Under the pieces are notes generated by a model, which saw only the letters and a list, made by a program, of their open reading frames with translations, had not been told where the DNA came from and did not search any database. From the NCBI RefSeq assembly GCF_000772705.2, contig NZ_JSBW02000047.1:62001-126000 (forward strand): a stretch of 64,000 bases of DNA, read 5' to 3'. The first letter of the stretch is position 1; every line of letters starts with the position of its first letter. A program made the position numbers and the translations under genes. The DNA is from Xanthomonas vasicola. GTDB taxonomy: Bacteria; Pseudomonadota; Gammaproteobacteria; Xanthomonadales; Xanthomonadaceae. This document shows, one piece after another, positions 27,166 through 37,347 of this stretch.

Positions 27166-28152
27166 TCATACCAAGTCCTTGGCGTGTTTGCCGGCTCTGC
27201 GGGCGAACCCGTGGAATTCCATCGCCAAGTCCCTAGCACTCTTGCACCGCGTTATTTCGCTGCTCGTGTGCCCCAGCTTCGCTCGGCTCGGGCTGTTCTG
27301 GACCGGGGCATGCTCCGGGTGCAACTGTGCCACTTGGGATATCGATGGCTGACGCTGTGGTGCGCTCGTCGCTTCCGCTTCGCTCGGGGACATTAGCGGT
27401 TGCAAACCGAGTGCCTGGGCGTCTTTGCCGGGTCCAGCCAGCGGCGCTCCTGGCGTCATCCCACTGCTTCGCCTGACAGGCGCGCGTCCAAGTGGACTAA
27501 GTGCCGGGTCACGTGCGGAATCAATTCTGCAGGTCGCGCAGGGTGGAGCATTGGCGAGTTCCGTTTGCCGGATCTCCGGCTCCTGAATCTTTGTGGTGTA
27601 CGTCCCGGTACTGCGGCTGGCCTGATCGAGGGATGCAGCTGAATTCATCGGACATATCCCCTGGGGTATATACGGCAGATAGATCGACTTGCGTACCAAG
27701 GCAGTTGGCGAGCGAGGCATGAAGTTGTATCGCACATGCCGTGGAACTTCCTTCCTAGCTAAGCTGCGTTCCGAACCTGCCAATGTTGATGGGGGCAAAT
27801 AGGTGAGTGCACCGCGCGAGGATTGAACCACCGGATCCGCACCTTCCTGTCTGCAGAGCAGATTTTGTATCGCCATATCCGAACGAGTGCGGTTGCGAAC
27901 CTGCGCTTGGTGCGCAATCGATGCATAGGGCGTGACCGGCGTGCATCCATCTCCCACTGTCATTGAGTACAGCGGCCCCGAACAAGGCCGATGCCAGTGT
28001 GTATCTACCTTAGCGCGGCGTGGTTTGACAACAACACTCAGATCCATAACATATTTTGTGACCCAGCTGTGCCTAGATTGGGCGAATGCGATGCCATCGA
28101 TCTCGCGACGGCTGCAGCAATGGGCTAGCGCGCTTTCGGCTGGGGAGCGCAT
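27166..28152 (-). CDS. Unrecognised long reading frame, possible secreted effector
   Basis: The frame stays open for 328 codons in sequence that is less GC-rich and less biased in codon choice than its neighbours. I do not recognise the protein. From an internal ATG at 27648 the product (160 residues) begins MNSAASLDQASRSTGTYTT and is rich in Ser, Pro, Ala and Gln, e.g. APLAGPGKDAQALGLQ and QPSISQVAQLHPEHAPVQNS, with few hydrophobic segments. Such a start is compatible with a type III secretion substrate, but I find no plant-inducible promoter box (TTCGB-N15-TTCGB) ahead of either start. A hairpin follows the stop. The true start is uncertain. It could also be a remnant or a chance frame. Confidence 0.35.
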   Translation of the reverse strand: MRSPAESALAHCCSRREIDGIAFAQSRHSWVTKYVMDLSVVVKPRRAKVDTHWHRPCSGPLYSMTVGDGCTPVTPYASIAHQAQVRNRTRSDMAIQNLLCRQEGADPVVQSSRGALTYLPPSTLAGSERSLARKEVPRHVRYNFMPRSPTALVRKSIYLPYIPQGICPMNSAASLDQASRSTGTYTTKIQEPEIRQTELANAPPCATCRIDSARDPALSPLGRAPVRRSSGMTPGAPLAGPGKDAQALGLQPLMSPSEAEATSAPQRQPSISQVAQLHPEHAPVQNSPSRAKLGHTSSEITRCKSARDLAMEFHGFARRAGKHAKDLV

Positions 28153-28339
28153 CTGCTATCGCTGCGCCCGTAGCAACAGGCGGTCCTATTCGGTTCCTGC
28201 TGCTGCAATCGAACCTGGTGCATGAAGGCGGATCAGTGTCTTCGTGCACTGTCATCGATAATCTCTGCGTGAGCTGCGGTTTCAGCGAATGTATGCATCG
28301 CCGTATCAGCTGGCTTGGCAGCGATCACCGCCGTAATCC

Positions 28340-28789
28340 TCAACGTGCCGGCTTGCGTTTGACGTAAAGCTGCTTGCGCACGCGCGCGACCACCTCGCCG
28401 TCGCGGTTGTGCACGTCGTTTTCGAACCAGCGCAGATGTTTCTCGCCGCTTGCAGTGGCTCGGCGTAATTGCGCCAGCACGCTGTCGTCGATGACGAAAT
28501 CCGCCGTCACCGTGCCGCGGCCTGGTTTGACGAACTCGATGCTGCCGGCCTTATCCCACACGTAATAATCGCGGCCCAGGTTGTGCATGGTCAGCAGCAT
28601 CCAGAACGGGTCGATCATCGCGAACAGGCTGCCGCCGAAATGGGTGCCCACGTAGTTGCGATTCCACGGGCGCTGGCGCAGCTCCACCCGCGCAAAGCGG
28701 TAGTCGGCCGACAGCACGGTGACGTGGATGCCGGCGAACAAAAACGGCGGCCACAGATTGATGCCTAACTTGAACAGCGATGCGCGCAT
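28340..28789 (-). CDS. DUF4442 hotdog-fold thioesterase-like protein
   Basis: The 149-residue protein is a PaaI/YiiD-C-type hotdog domain: NRNYVGTHFGGSLFAMIDPF carries the central helix region and GTVTADFVIDDSVL the following strand. These domains usually hydrolyse or bind acyl-CoA or acyl-ACP thioesters. The product seems complete for the family, and the ATG at 28789 fits. It is transcribed alone, with an AT-rich gene-poor stretch downstream. Confidence 0.82.
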   Translation of the reverse strand: MRASLFKLGINLWPPFLFAGIHVTVLSADYRFARVELRQRPWNRNYVGTHFGGSLFAMIDPFWMLLTMHNLGRDYYVWDKAGSIEFVKPGRGTVTADFVIDDSVLAQLRRATASGEKHLRWFENDVHNRDGEVVARVRKQLYVKRKPAR

Positions 28790-29052
28790 GCGGGCCTGTC
28801 TCCTTGGCGAGGAAGGTGCTTAGCATAACATTCGCATGCGTATGGATGGCGGTGTGTCGGCCATGTCGGCATGGTCGTGCGTCTGTTGCTGCTCACTGCG
28901 AATCGGTGCCACCGCTATCGGTCAGCCGGGTGTCGACGCCTTGTATGGCCCAAACGCAACGCGCCGGGCACAGGCCCGGCGCGGATCACGCGATGAGCAG
29001 CGCGATCGCACGACCGCCCAACCCAGCCCGATGTCAGGCCTCAACCCGGCGC

Positions 29053-29910
29053 TTAAAACACCAGCGCTGACATCTTGCGGCGATAGCGGCCGACCAGATC
29101 TTCATCCTCGATCACCCGGAACGCATCGATCAGGCTGCGACGCGGCAGGCTGTCGTCGAATGTGCGGTCCTGCCGCAGCATTTCCAGAAACTGCTCCAGC
29201 GCGGCTTCGTCATTACCGTCGAGCAGGTGGCGCACGCCGAGCAGATGTCGCGCGCGCAGGTCGGCACCGTCGGCATCTACGGTGGCCTGCAGCGTGCCGG
29301 TGTCCGGGGCGTCCTTGAGCACGTTGGCAAAGCTCAGCCGCGCCTTGGCGCGCACCGCGCGGTCGTCGGTGGCGAGGTTGGCGGGCAGGGCATCGATCAA
29401 CTGCTCGGCTTCGGCGGTGTCGCCGGTCTTGAGCAGGGCCAGCGCCAGGTCCAGCTTGAGTTCGTCCTTGTCCGGCGCGGCAGCGATCGCCTCACGCAGC
29501 GCCGCCACTTGCGCCTGCGGGTCGAGCGGCGCCACCGGCGCTGCTTCGGCTACCTGCGGCTCGGCCGGCAGCACACCGTGCTGGGTCAGGAATTCGCGCA
29601 CCTGGCCTTCCGGCATCGCGCCGGGGAAGCCATCGACGATCTCGCCGCCCTTGACCAAAAACACCGTCGGCACCGAGCGGATCTGGAACGCCGCGGCGAT
29701 CTGCTGTTCCTTGTCCACGTCGACCTTGCCCAGTTCGAAGGCGCCGTTGTACTCGCCGGCCAGCTTTTCCAGGATCGGCGTCAGCGACTTGCAGGGGCCG
29801 CACCAGGTGGCCCAGAAGTCAACCAGTACCGGCGTCGTCAACGATTTCTGCAGGACCTCGGTCTCGAAAGTGTCGGTGGTGGCATCGAATACATGCGGCT
29901 TGTCGGACAT
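29053..29910 (-). CDS. Thioredoxin-TPR chaperone-like protein (CnoX/YbbN family)
   Basis: The 285-residue protein has an N-terminal thioredoxin domain with active site WCGPCK (C37 and C40) and IRSVPTVFLVKGG with its cis-proline. After a Pro/Ala linker (about 120-135) a C-terminal TPR-like helical domain begins LDPQAQVAALREAIAAAP. This is the CnoX/YbbN layout: in E. coli CnoX the first Cys of the motif is Ser and the protein is a chlorine-activated holdase. Here both cysteines remain, so thiol-disulfide activity is possible. It would be cytoplasmic. Confidence 0.9.
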   Translation of the reverse strand: MSDKPHVFDATTDTFETEVLQKSLTTPVLVDFWATWCGPCKSLTPILEKLAGEYNGAFELGKVDVDKEQQIAAAFQIRSVPTVFLVKGGEIVDGFPGAMPEGQVREFLTQHGVLPAEPQVAEAAPVAPLDPQAQVAALREAIAAAPDKDELKLDLALALLKTGDTAEAEQLIDALPANLATDDRAVRAKARLSFANVLKDAPDTGTLQATVDADGADLRARHLLGVRHLLDGNDEAALEQFLEMLRQDRTFDDSLPRRSLIDAFRVIEDEDLVGRYRRKMSALVF

Positions 29911-30115
29911 GGGCTTCCAGAAGTGAGTGCGGCGACAGTGGGAGGTAATGGTGGCAAACGCGGCTGACACAAGCCTAGCCGCAATGACGCGCTTCGGCGC
30001 CCTGCGTGGTCGCCTGGAGCACGGGCGTGGCAGCGTCAGGGGTTCACGCCGCGCCCGCCCGGCACGACAATGCCGCGTTCTGACGGCGCATCGCGCCCCG
30101 TGCTGGAGCAAGACA

Positions 30116-30720
30116 ATGCCAACCACTGACAGCGCGCAGCGCTACATCGGCCTGATCGCCGCAACGGTCTTCGTGCTGGCGCTCGCCGGATTCGGCGCCA
30201 CGCTGCCGGGCTATCTGCAGGCCAGCCACCCGGTAGCACTGTTGGGTGCGCAAGGCGTGCCGCATGCGCTGGGCTTCAATCTGATTGCATTCGTGCTGGT
30301 GGGTGCGCTGGGCATGGTCACCGGGGTCAGCCTGCTGGCGCGTATGCCGGCCAAAGCCAGCTGGAGTCTGCGCGTGGGCGGACAGTTGATCGTGCTGGCC
30401 GGCCTGGCCTTTCTGGGCATGGGCATGCTGCCGCTGGACCCCACCGATCTGGATGGCCGCGCCAGCCAGGCCCATGCCACCGCCTGGTTGTTGTGGGCGG
30501 TGGCGTTCGTGCCCGGCATGTTGTTGATTGCCGCCGCGTTGCTCAACGATGCCACGACCCGCACGCTGGCCTGGTTGAGCCTGGCGGCAGGGCTGCTGGT
30601 GGCGGTGCTGGCGTTCGGCCCGCCGGGCCTGCTGCGCCAGGCCATTGCCCAGCGGCTGGCGTTCCTGGCCTGGGTGGGCTGGCTGGCAGTGGCGGCCTGG
30701 GCGTGGCCGGCGAAGTCCAC

Positions 30721-30727
<7 letters not shown>
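30116..30727 (+). CDS. DUF998 family membrane protein
   Basis: The 203-residue protein has six hydrophobic segments and matches DUF998 in organisation: GFNLIAFVLVGALGMVTGV, GMGMLPLDPTDLDG and HATAWLLWAVAFVPGMLL. The family has no established function. The ATG at 30116 is preferred over an upstream in-frame start, because the earlier residues are antisense to the CnoX leader and not hydrophobic. Its TAA stop (30725-30727) lies inside the first unit of a 13-bp tandem array. Confidence 0.8.
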
Positions 30728-33481
<2,754 letters not shown>

Positions 33482-33886
33482 GTGCTGCTGATGCGGCGGT
33501 TTGCCATCGCCGGTCCGGGCAGTTCGCCGGATCGGTGCGCTGCCACGGTTGTAGGGTGGCCTGCCGAGGTTCTTCGCAATTGATGGTGTGGGCGCAAGGC
33601 GAAGTATCAGGGACTTTGCTGCTGTTGTTGCTTGCGACACACCGCACCCGCGGGTCGATGCGTGGGTGCGGTGCTGCGATGGTCCTGGCGATGCACTGCG
33701 CTGGCGCGCAGCAACAGATAGGGGGGGGCTTGGTGTTTCACCGCTGCGTTACGGCACGCTTATGGGGTTTCCCTGGTGGTTCCTGGCAGTTCGCTGCATC
33801 AGTGCGTGGCGACGCGTCGATGGTTTCCGCGATGGTTATCGGTACTTCTTTACACTGGCGCGCGGCGACGCGTTTGTCATTCCTGG
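33482..33886. other. Spacer after leuS, no gene seen
   Basis: Unusually long for a gene cluster normally tightly packed here. Open frames on the plus strand overlap lptE out of frame and resemble nothing. A run of eight G (33721-33728) is the only local oddity before the hairpin at 33887. Confidence 0.35.
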
Positions 33887-33910
33887 GGCGCCGCGGTTTA
33901 CTGCGGCGCC
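33887..33910 (+). terminator. 8-bp GC-rich hairpin between leuS and lptE
   Basis: GGCGCCGC (33887-33894) pairs with GCGGCGCC (33903-33910) around loop GGTTTACT. It lies 405 bases after leuS and 79 before lptE, followed by TCTCAAG without a U run. It may attenuate or end the leuS transcript, or act as a leader structure for lptE. Confidence 0.45.
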
Positions 33911-33988
33911 TCTCAAGCCCCGTTCACGCGGTGTCGGGCAGGCTAGCCGCCTGTTGCCGCCGCCGGGGCGCTCATCCAGACTGTGCCC

Positions 33989-34633
33989 ATGATTCGATTT
34001 CCTACTGCCTTCGCTGCGTCCCTTGTGCTCGTCTCGAGCCTCACCGCCTGCGGTTTCCATCTGCGTAATTCGCTGGCGTTGCCGCCCGACACACCGGCGG
34101 TGAAGGTGCAGTCGGCCGTGCAGTACAGCGAGCTGGCCAAGCTGTTGCGGCGTGGACTCAAGGCTTCCGGCGCCACGCTGGCCGATGAAGACGCCAAGAC
34201 CGGCTTCGCGCAGGTGCAGGTGTTGTCCGAGCGCTGGGGCGATCTGCCGATCGCCATCGATAGCCAGGGCCGTGCCCAGGAATACAGCCTGCGCTACGCG
34301 GCCATTTTCTCCGTCACCACTGCCAATGGCTCTGTGCTGGTGCCGCAGCAGGTGATCGAGCTGTCGCGCGATTACGTGTCGCCGCCGGTGGACGCCACCG
34401 GTACCGCGACCGAGCGCGAGATTCTTGCCGACGAACTGCGCAAAGACATGTCGGCCTCGATCCTGCGTCGTATCGACAGCGTGGTGCGTGCACGTTTGAA
34501 GCGTGGCGAAAGCCTAGAAAGCACCCCGACTGCGCCGTTGCCGCCGGCCCCGGCGCAGCCAGTACAGCCCACTACGACGCCCGAATCCAGCGTGCCGGCC
34601 TCGTTGCCGCCCGCGCCGACCTCGGGCAACTAA
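33989..34633 (+). CDS. lptE: LPS-assembly lipoprotein LptE
   Basis: The 214-residue lipoprotein (lipobox LTAC, then GFHLRN, the classic LptE N-terminus) pairs with LptD to insert lipopolysaccharide into the outer membrane. Core blocks such as YAAIFSVTTANGSVLV and ELSRDYVSPPVDATGTATER are present. The last 40 residues form a Pro/Ala/Thr-rich tail (TPTAPLPPAPAQPVQPTTTP) not needed for the fold. A GTG two codons earlier is an alternative start. It precedes holA by 19 bases, the conserved gene order. Confidence 0.92.
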   Translation: MIRFPTAFAASLVLVSSLTACGFHLRNSLALPPDTPAVKVQSAVQYSELAKLLRRGLKASGATLADEDAKTGFAQVQVLSERWGDLPIAIDSQGRAQEYSLRYAAIFSVTTANGSVLVPQQVIELSRDYVSPPVDATGTATEREILADELRKDMSASILRRIDSVVRARLKRGESLESTPTAPLPPAPAQPVQPTTTPESSVPASLPPAPTSGN

Positions 34634-34652
34634 GCCGCGCCCGCTCACCGGT

Positions 34653-35681
34653 ATGGAACTTCGCCCCGAGCAGTTGGCCGGCCAGTCCAATCAGCCGTTG
34701 CAGCCGGTCTATCTGATCGCCGGCCCCGAGACCTTGCGTGTGCTTGAGGCCGCCGACGCGGTGCGTGCACGCGCGCGCGCCGAAGGCATCGGTGAACGCG
34801 AAGTCTTCGATGCCGATGGCCGCGATTTCGACTGGAATCAGCTCGACGCCAGCTTCAATGCGCCCAGCCTGTTCAGTCCGCGCCGGCTGGTCGAGGTGCG
34901 CCTGCCCAGCGGCAAGCCGGGCAAGGATGGCGCCGAGGTCATCACCCGCTTCTGCGCCAACCCGCCGCCGGACGTGGTGCTGCTGATTACCGCCAACGAC
35001 TGGAGCAAGGCGCACCAGGGCAAGTGGACCGAGGCCGTCGGCCGCATCGGTACGATTGCGGTGGCCTGGGCGATCAAGCCGCATGAGCTATCCGACTGGA
35101 TCGAGCGTCGCCTGCGTGCGCACGGCCTGCGCGCCGATGCCGGGGCCGTGCAGCGTCTGAGCGAGCGGGTGGAAGGCAACCTGCTCGCCGCCGCGCAGGA
35201 GATCGACAAGCTCGCCCTGCTGGCCGATGGCAAGACGCTGGATCTGGAAGCGATGGAATCGCTGGTGGCTGACGCCGCGCGTTATGACGTCTTCCGGCTC
35301 GCCGAAACCACGTTTTCCGGGCAGCCGGCGGCAGTGATCCGTATGCTCGCCGGCCTGCGTGCCGAAGGCGAGGCGGTTGCCGCGCTGATGCCGATCCTGA
35401 TCAAGGAATTACTGCGCACTGCCTCGCTGGCGAAGGTGCAGGCCAACGGCGGCAACCTGGCTGCCGAAATGAAGGCGCAGGGGCTGTGGGAATCGCGCCA
35501 GGCACCATTCAAGCGCGCGCTGCAACGTCACCCCGAACCGCGTCGCTGGGAACGCTTCGTCGCCGAAGCCGGGCTGGTCGATCGCATGGCCAAAGGTCGC
35601 GCCGACGGCGACGCCTGGGTGGGTCTGGAACGCCTGCTGGTGGCCGTGGCCGAAGCCCGCGCGGTGAGATTGTTGGCGTGA
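34653..35681 (+). CDS. holA: DNA polymerase III delta subunit
   Basis: The 342-residue protein is HolA, the clamp-loader subunit that opens the beta clamp. The N-terminal domain (PVYLIAGPETLRVLEAADAV) has no working Walker A, as expected for delta, and the rest follows the AAA+ delta pattern with RVEGNLLAAAQEIDKLALL and the C-terminal collar region. Length is normal (E. coli 343). It lies between lptE and nadD as in most gammaproteobacteria. Confidence 0.95.
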   Translation: MELRPEQLAGQSNQPLQPVYLIAGPETLRVLEAADAVRARARAEGIGEREVFDADGRDFDWNQLDASFNAPSLFSPRRLVEVRLPSGKPGKDGAEVITRFCANPPPDVVLLITANDWSKAHQGKWTEAVGRIGTIAVAWAIKPHELSDWIERRLRAHGLRADAGAVQRLSERVEGNLLAAAQEIDKLALLADGKTLDLEAMESLVADAARYDVFRLAETTFSGQPAAVIRMLAGLRAEGEAVAALMPILIKELLRTASLAKVQANGGNLAAEMKAQGLWESRQAPFKRALQRHPEPRRWERFVAEAGLVDRMAKGRADGDAWVGLERLLVAVAEARAVRLLA

Positions 35682-35844
35682 CCGCGAGGGAGGCCGGAAC
35701 TGCTGAGCAAGGCGCCGGCGCCGGAAACCGGCAGCCTCCAACTAGCGCAACCGCACAGCAAAGCGCACAGCCGGCAGCCTCTATCAGCTCGGCTCTGAGG
35801 TCACCGGCCATCAACGCCGAGTCCGCCACCTCAGACCCGCTTCT

Positions 35845-35905
35845 TCCCAAATCCCAAGTCCCAAATCCCGAATCCCGATCCCACACCGATTCCCGATTCA
35901 CAATT
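35845..35905. repeat. Degenerate heptamer repeats just before nadD
   Basis: The stretch CCCAAATCCCAAGTCCCAAA and on through CCCGAATCCCGATCCC and ATTCCCGATTC consists of variable units around TCCCAAA/TCCCGAT. It ends about a dozen bases before the point where NadD homology starts. It resembles the arrays at 25.3, 47.2 and 53.6 kb. Confidence 0.7.
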
Positions 35906-35917
35906 CCCAGTTCCAGG

Positions 35918-36580
35918 CTGCATCTCTACTACGGCGGCACCTTCGACCCGATCCACCTCGGCCATCTCGCCATCGCCTGCGCGGCGCGCGACGAACTGGG
36001 TGCACGCGTGCACTTGGTGCCGGCCGCCGACCCGCCGCATCGCCCCGCGCCCGGCGCCACTGCCGCGCAGCGCGCGCAGATGCTGGAGCTGGCGCTCACT
36101 GACCACCCAGGGCTGCAGCTGGATACCCGCGAGCTGCGCCGCGCCGCGCATGGCGATGCGCCGTCCTACACCGTGGACACCTTGCGCGAGCTGCGTGCCG
36201 AACTCGGCCCCACCGCCCCGATCGCCTGGCTGCTCGGCGCCGATGCCTTCGTCGGGCTGGACCACTGGCATGACTGGGAGGCGTTGTTCGGGCTGGCGCA
36301 TTTCGTGGTGGCTGCACGCCCGGGAACCACATTGGAGCTGGCCGACGCACCGCAGCTGGCCGCGGCGGTGCAGGGCCGCTGGGTCTGCAGTGCGGACGAC
36401 CTGGTCAGCGCCCCGGCCGGCCGGCTCTATCTGCTGCATCAGCCCTTGCGCGGCGAATCGGCCAGCGCAGTGCGTTCACGTATCGCTGCTGTTGGCCAAT
36501 GGCAGGCCCTGGTGCCACCGCCGGTGGCCGCAATGATTCAGCGCGAAGGCCTGTACCGCAGCGCCCGCCCGGCTAGCTGA
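35918..36580 (+). CDS. nadD: Nicotinate-nucleotide adenylyltransferase, start codon unusual
   Basis: NadD adenylates nicotinate mononucleotide in NAD synthesis. The nucleotidyltransferase signature GGTFDPIHLGH and the C-terminal SASAVRSRIA (the ISTSS-like motif) are intact, and WLLGADAFVGLDHWHDWEAL is typical. No ATG, GTG or TTG lies near the homology start: the frame reads CTG CAT CTC TAC TAC at 35918, and upstream comes only the heptamer repeat region. With the CTG at 35918 the product is 220 residues, the normal size. Alternatives are an ATT at about 35903 or a far upstream GTG within holA. I rate the gene sure and the start unsure. Confidence 0.9.
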   Translation: MHLYYGGTFDPIHLGHLAIACAARDELGARVHLVPAADPPHRPAPGATAAQRAQMLELALTDHPGLQLDTRELRRAAHGDAPSYTVDTLRELRAELGPTAPIAWLLGADAFVGLDHWHDWEALFGLAHFVVAARPGTTLELADAPQLAAAVQGRWVCSADDLVSAPAGRLYLLHQPLRGESASAVRSRIAAVGQWQALVPPPVAAMIQREGLYRSARPAS

Positions 36581-36603
36581 ACACGCATCCGGCGGGACCG
36601 GCC

Positions 36604-36609
36604 TATAAT
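36604..36609 (+). promoter_or_regulatory. Perfect TATAAT box ahead of rsfS
   Basis: A perfect -10 hexamer TATAAT stands 28 bases before the rsfS start, unusual in this GC-rich setting. No good -35 hexamer lies 17 bases upstream. It may give rsfS its own transcription start after nadD. Confidence 0.4.
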
Positions 36610-36636
36610 TCACATCAATTCCATCGAGTTGCCGCT

Positions 36637-37050
36637 TTGACCAGCCAAGCCCAAGTCATCAAGACCTCTCTCCCGAACCCGCCGCCGTCCGTGCCGGCCC
36701 TGTTGGCCACCGTGCGCGAGGCTGTCGAAGAACTGAAAGCCAAGGACGTGGTCGAGATCGATGTGCGCGGCAAGTCCAGTGTCTGCGACTACATGGTGGT
36801 GGTGTCGGGTACCTCGACCCGCCACGTCAAATCGATCGCCGATGAAGTGGTCAAGTTCGCCAAGCGTTTGGATGTGATGCCGCTGGGCGTGGAAGGCGAG
36901 CGCGAAGCCGAGTGGGTGCTGGTCGACCTGGGCGATGTGGTGGTGCATGTGATGTTGCCGCGCGTGCGCGAATTCTATGCACTGGAGCGTCTGTGGACGG
37001 TCGGCGATCAGCGCCCATCCGACGAAGACGAGTCCGACGAACAGCGCTAA
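36637..37050 (+). CDS. rsfS: Ribosome silencing factor RsfS
   Basis: The 137-residue protein is the Iojap-related factor that binds ribosomal protein L14 and stops subunit joining in stationary phase. Motifs VVEIDVRGKSSVCDYMVVV and GEREAEWVLVDLGDVVVHVM are diagnostic. The start is a TTG at 36637; no ATG is available before the conserved core. The C-terminus is an acidic tail (DEDESDEQR). A palindromic repeat begins at the base directly after its TAA. Confidence 0.93.
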   Translation: MTSQAQVIKTSLPNPPPSVPALLATVREAVEELKAKDVVEIDVRGKSSVCDYMVVVSGTSTRHVKSIADEVVKFAKRLDVMPLGVEGEREAEWVLVDLGDVVVHVMLPRVREFYALERLWTVGDQRPSDEDESDEQR

Positions 37051-37194
37051 GAGCGGCCAACAAAACGTAGCGAGCAGTCGTCAGGTGAGTGCGGACGACG
37101 CACAGGAACCGGAGTGTACGAGTGGTACATGCCTATTCCGAGCACCGGCCACGCCCGCCTGGCGGCTGATCAGTAGTTTTGTTAGCTGCTCTAA
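37051..37194. repeat. Long imperfect palindrome, copy 4, best preserved
   Basis: The 144-bp element opens GAGCGGCCAACAAAACGTAG and closes TTTTGTTAGCTGCTCTAA, so its ends form an inverted repeat of about 17 bp. Inner blocks (CGAGCAGTCGTCAGG with CCTGGCGGCTGATCAG; GGAACCGGAGTGTAC with GTACATGCCTATTCC) also pair, making the whole element one large imperfect hairpin. It starts at the base after the rsfS stop codon. No coding capacity. Confidence 0.8.
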
Positions 37195-37227
37195 ATCTGC
37201 GCAGTTGCGCGGCGTGCGTGCATGACC

Positions 37228-37254
37228 AGCAACGGCGCCTTGGGCGCCGTTGCT
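37228..37254 (+). terminator. 12-bp perfect hairpin after rsfS
   Basis: AGCAACGGCGCC (37228-37239), loop TTG, GGCGCCGTTGCT (37243-37254), then GTTTGAG. A strong, nearly ideal intrinsic terminator for the leuS-to-rsfS transcript, also able to work for transcripts from the opposite side. Confidence 0.75.
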
Positions 37255-37347
37255 GTTTGAGTCATTCACTGCGCAATCGAGCGGCTTCGTGCATTCCCTA
37301 GCCCGCGGTTCGGGACATGCCCATCACCAGCGTACAGCGCCATGCAC

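Noticed and set aside
27250-27295. TTCGC repeats resembling a plant-inducible promoter box
   Set aside because: The spacing between the two TTCGC copies is 17 bases instead of 15, and they lie inside the orphan frame rather than ahead of it.
27875-27910. CCGAA and GCGAA pair upstream of the internal start of the orphan frame
   Set aside because: Spacing is 11 bases, not the 15 needed for a plant-inducible promoter box.
33535-34068. Plus-strand frame covering the leuS-lptE spacer
   Set aside because: It runs out of frame into lptE and has no similarity or ribosome binding site.
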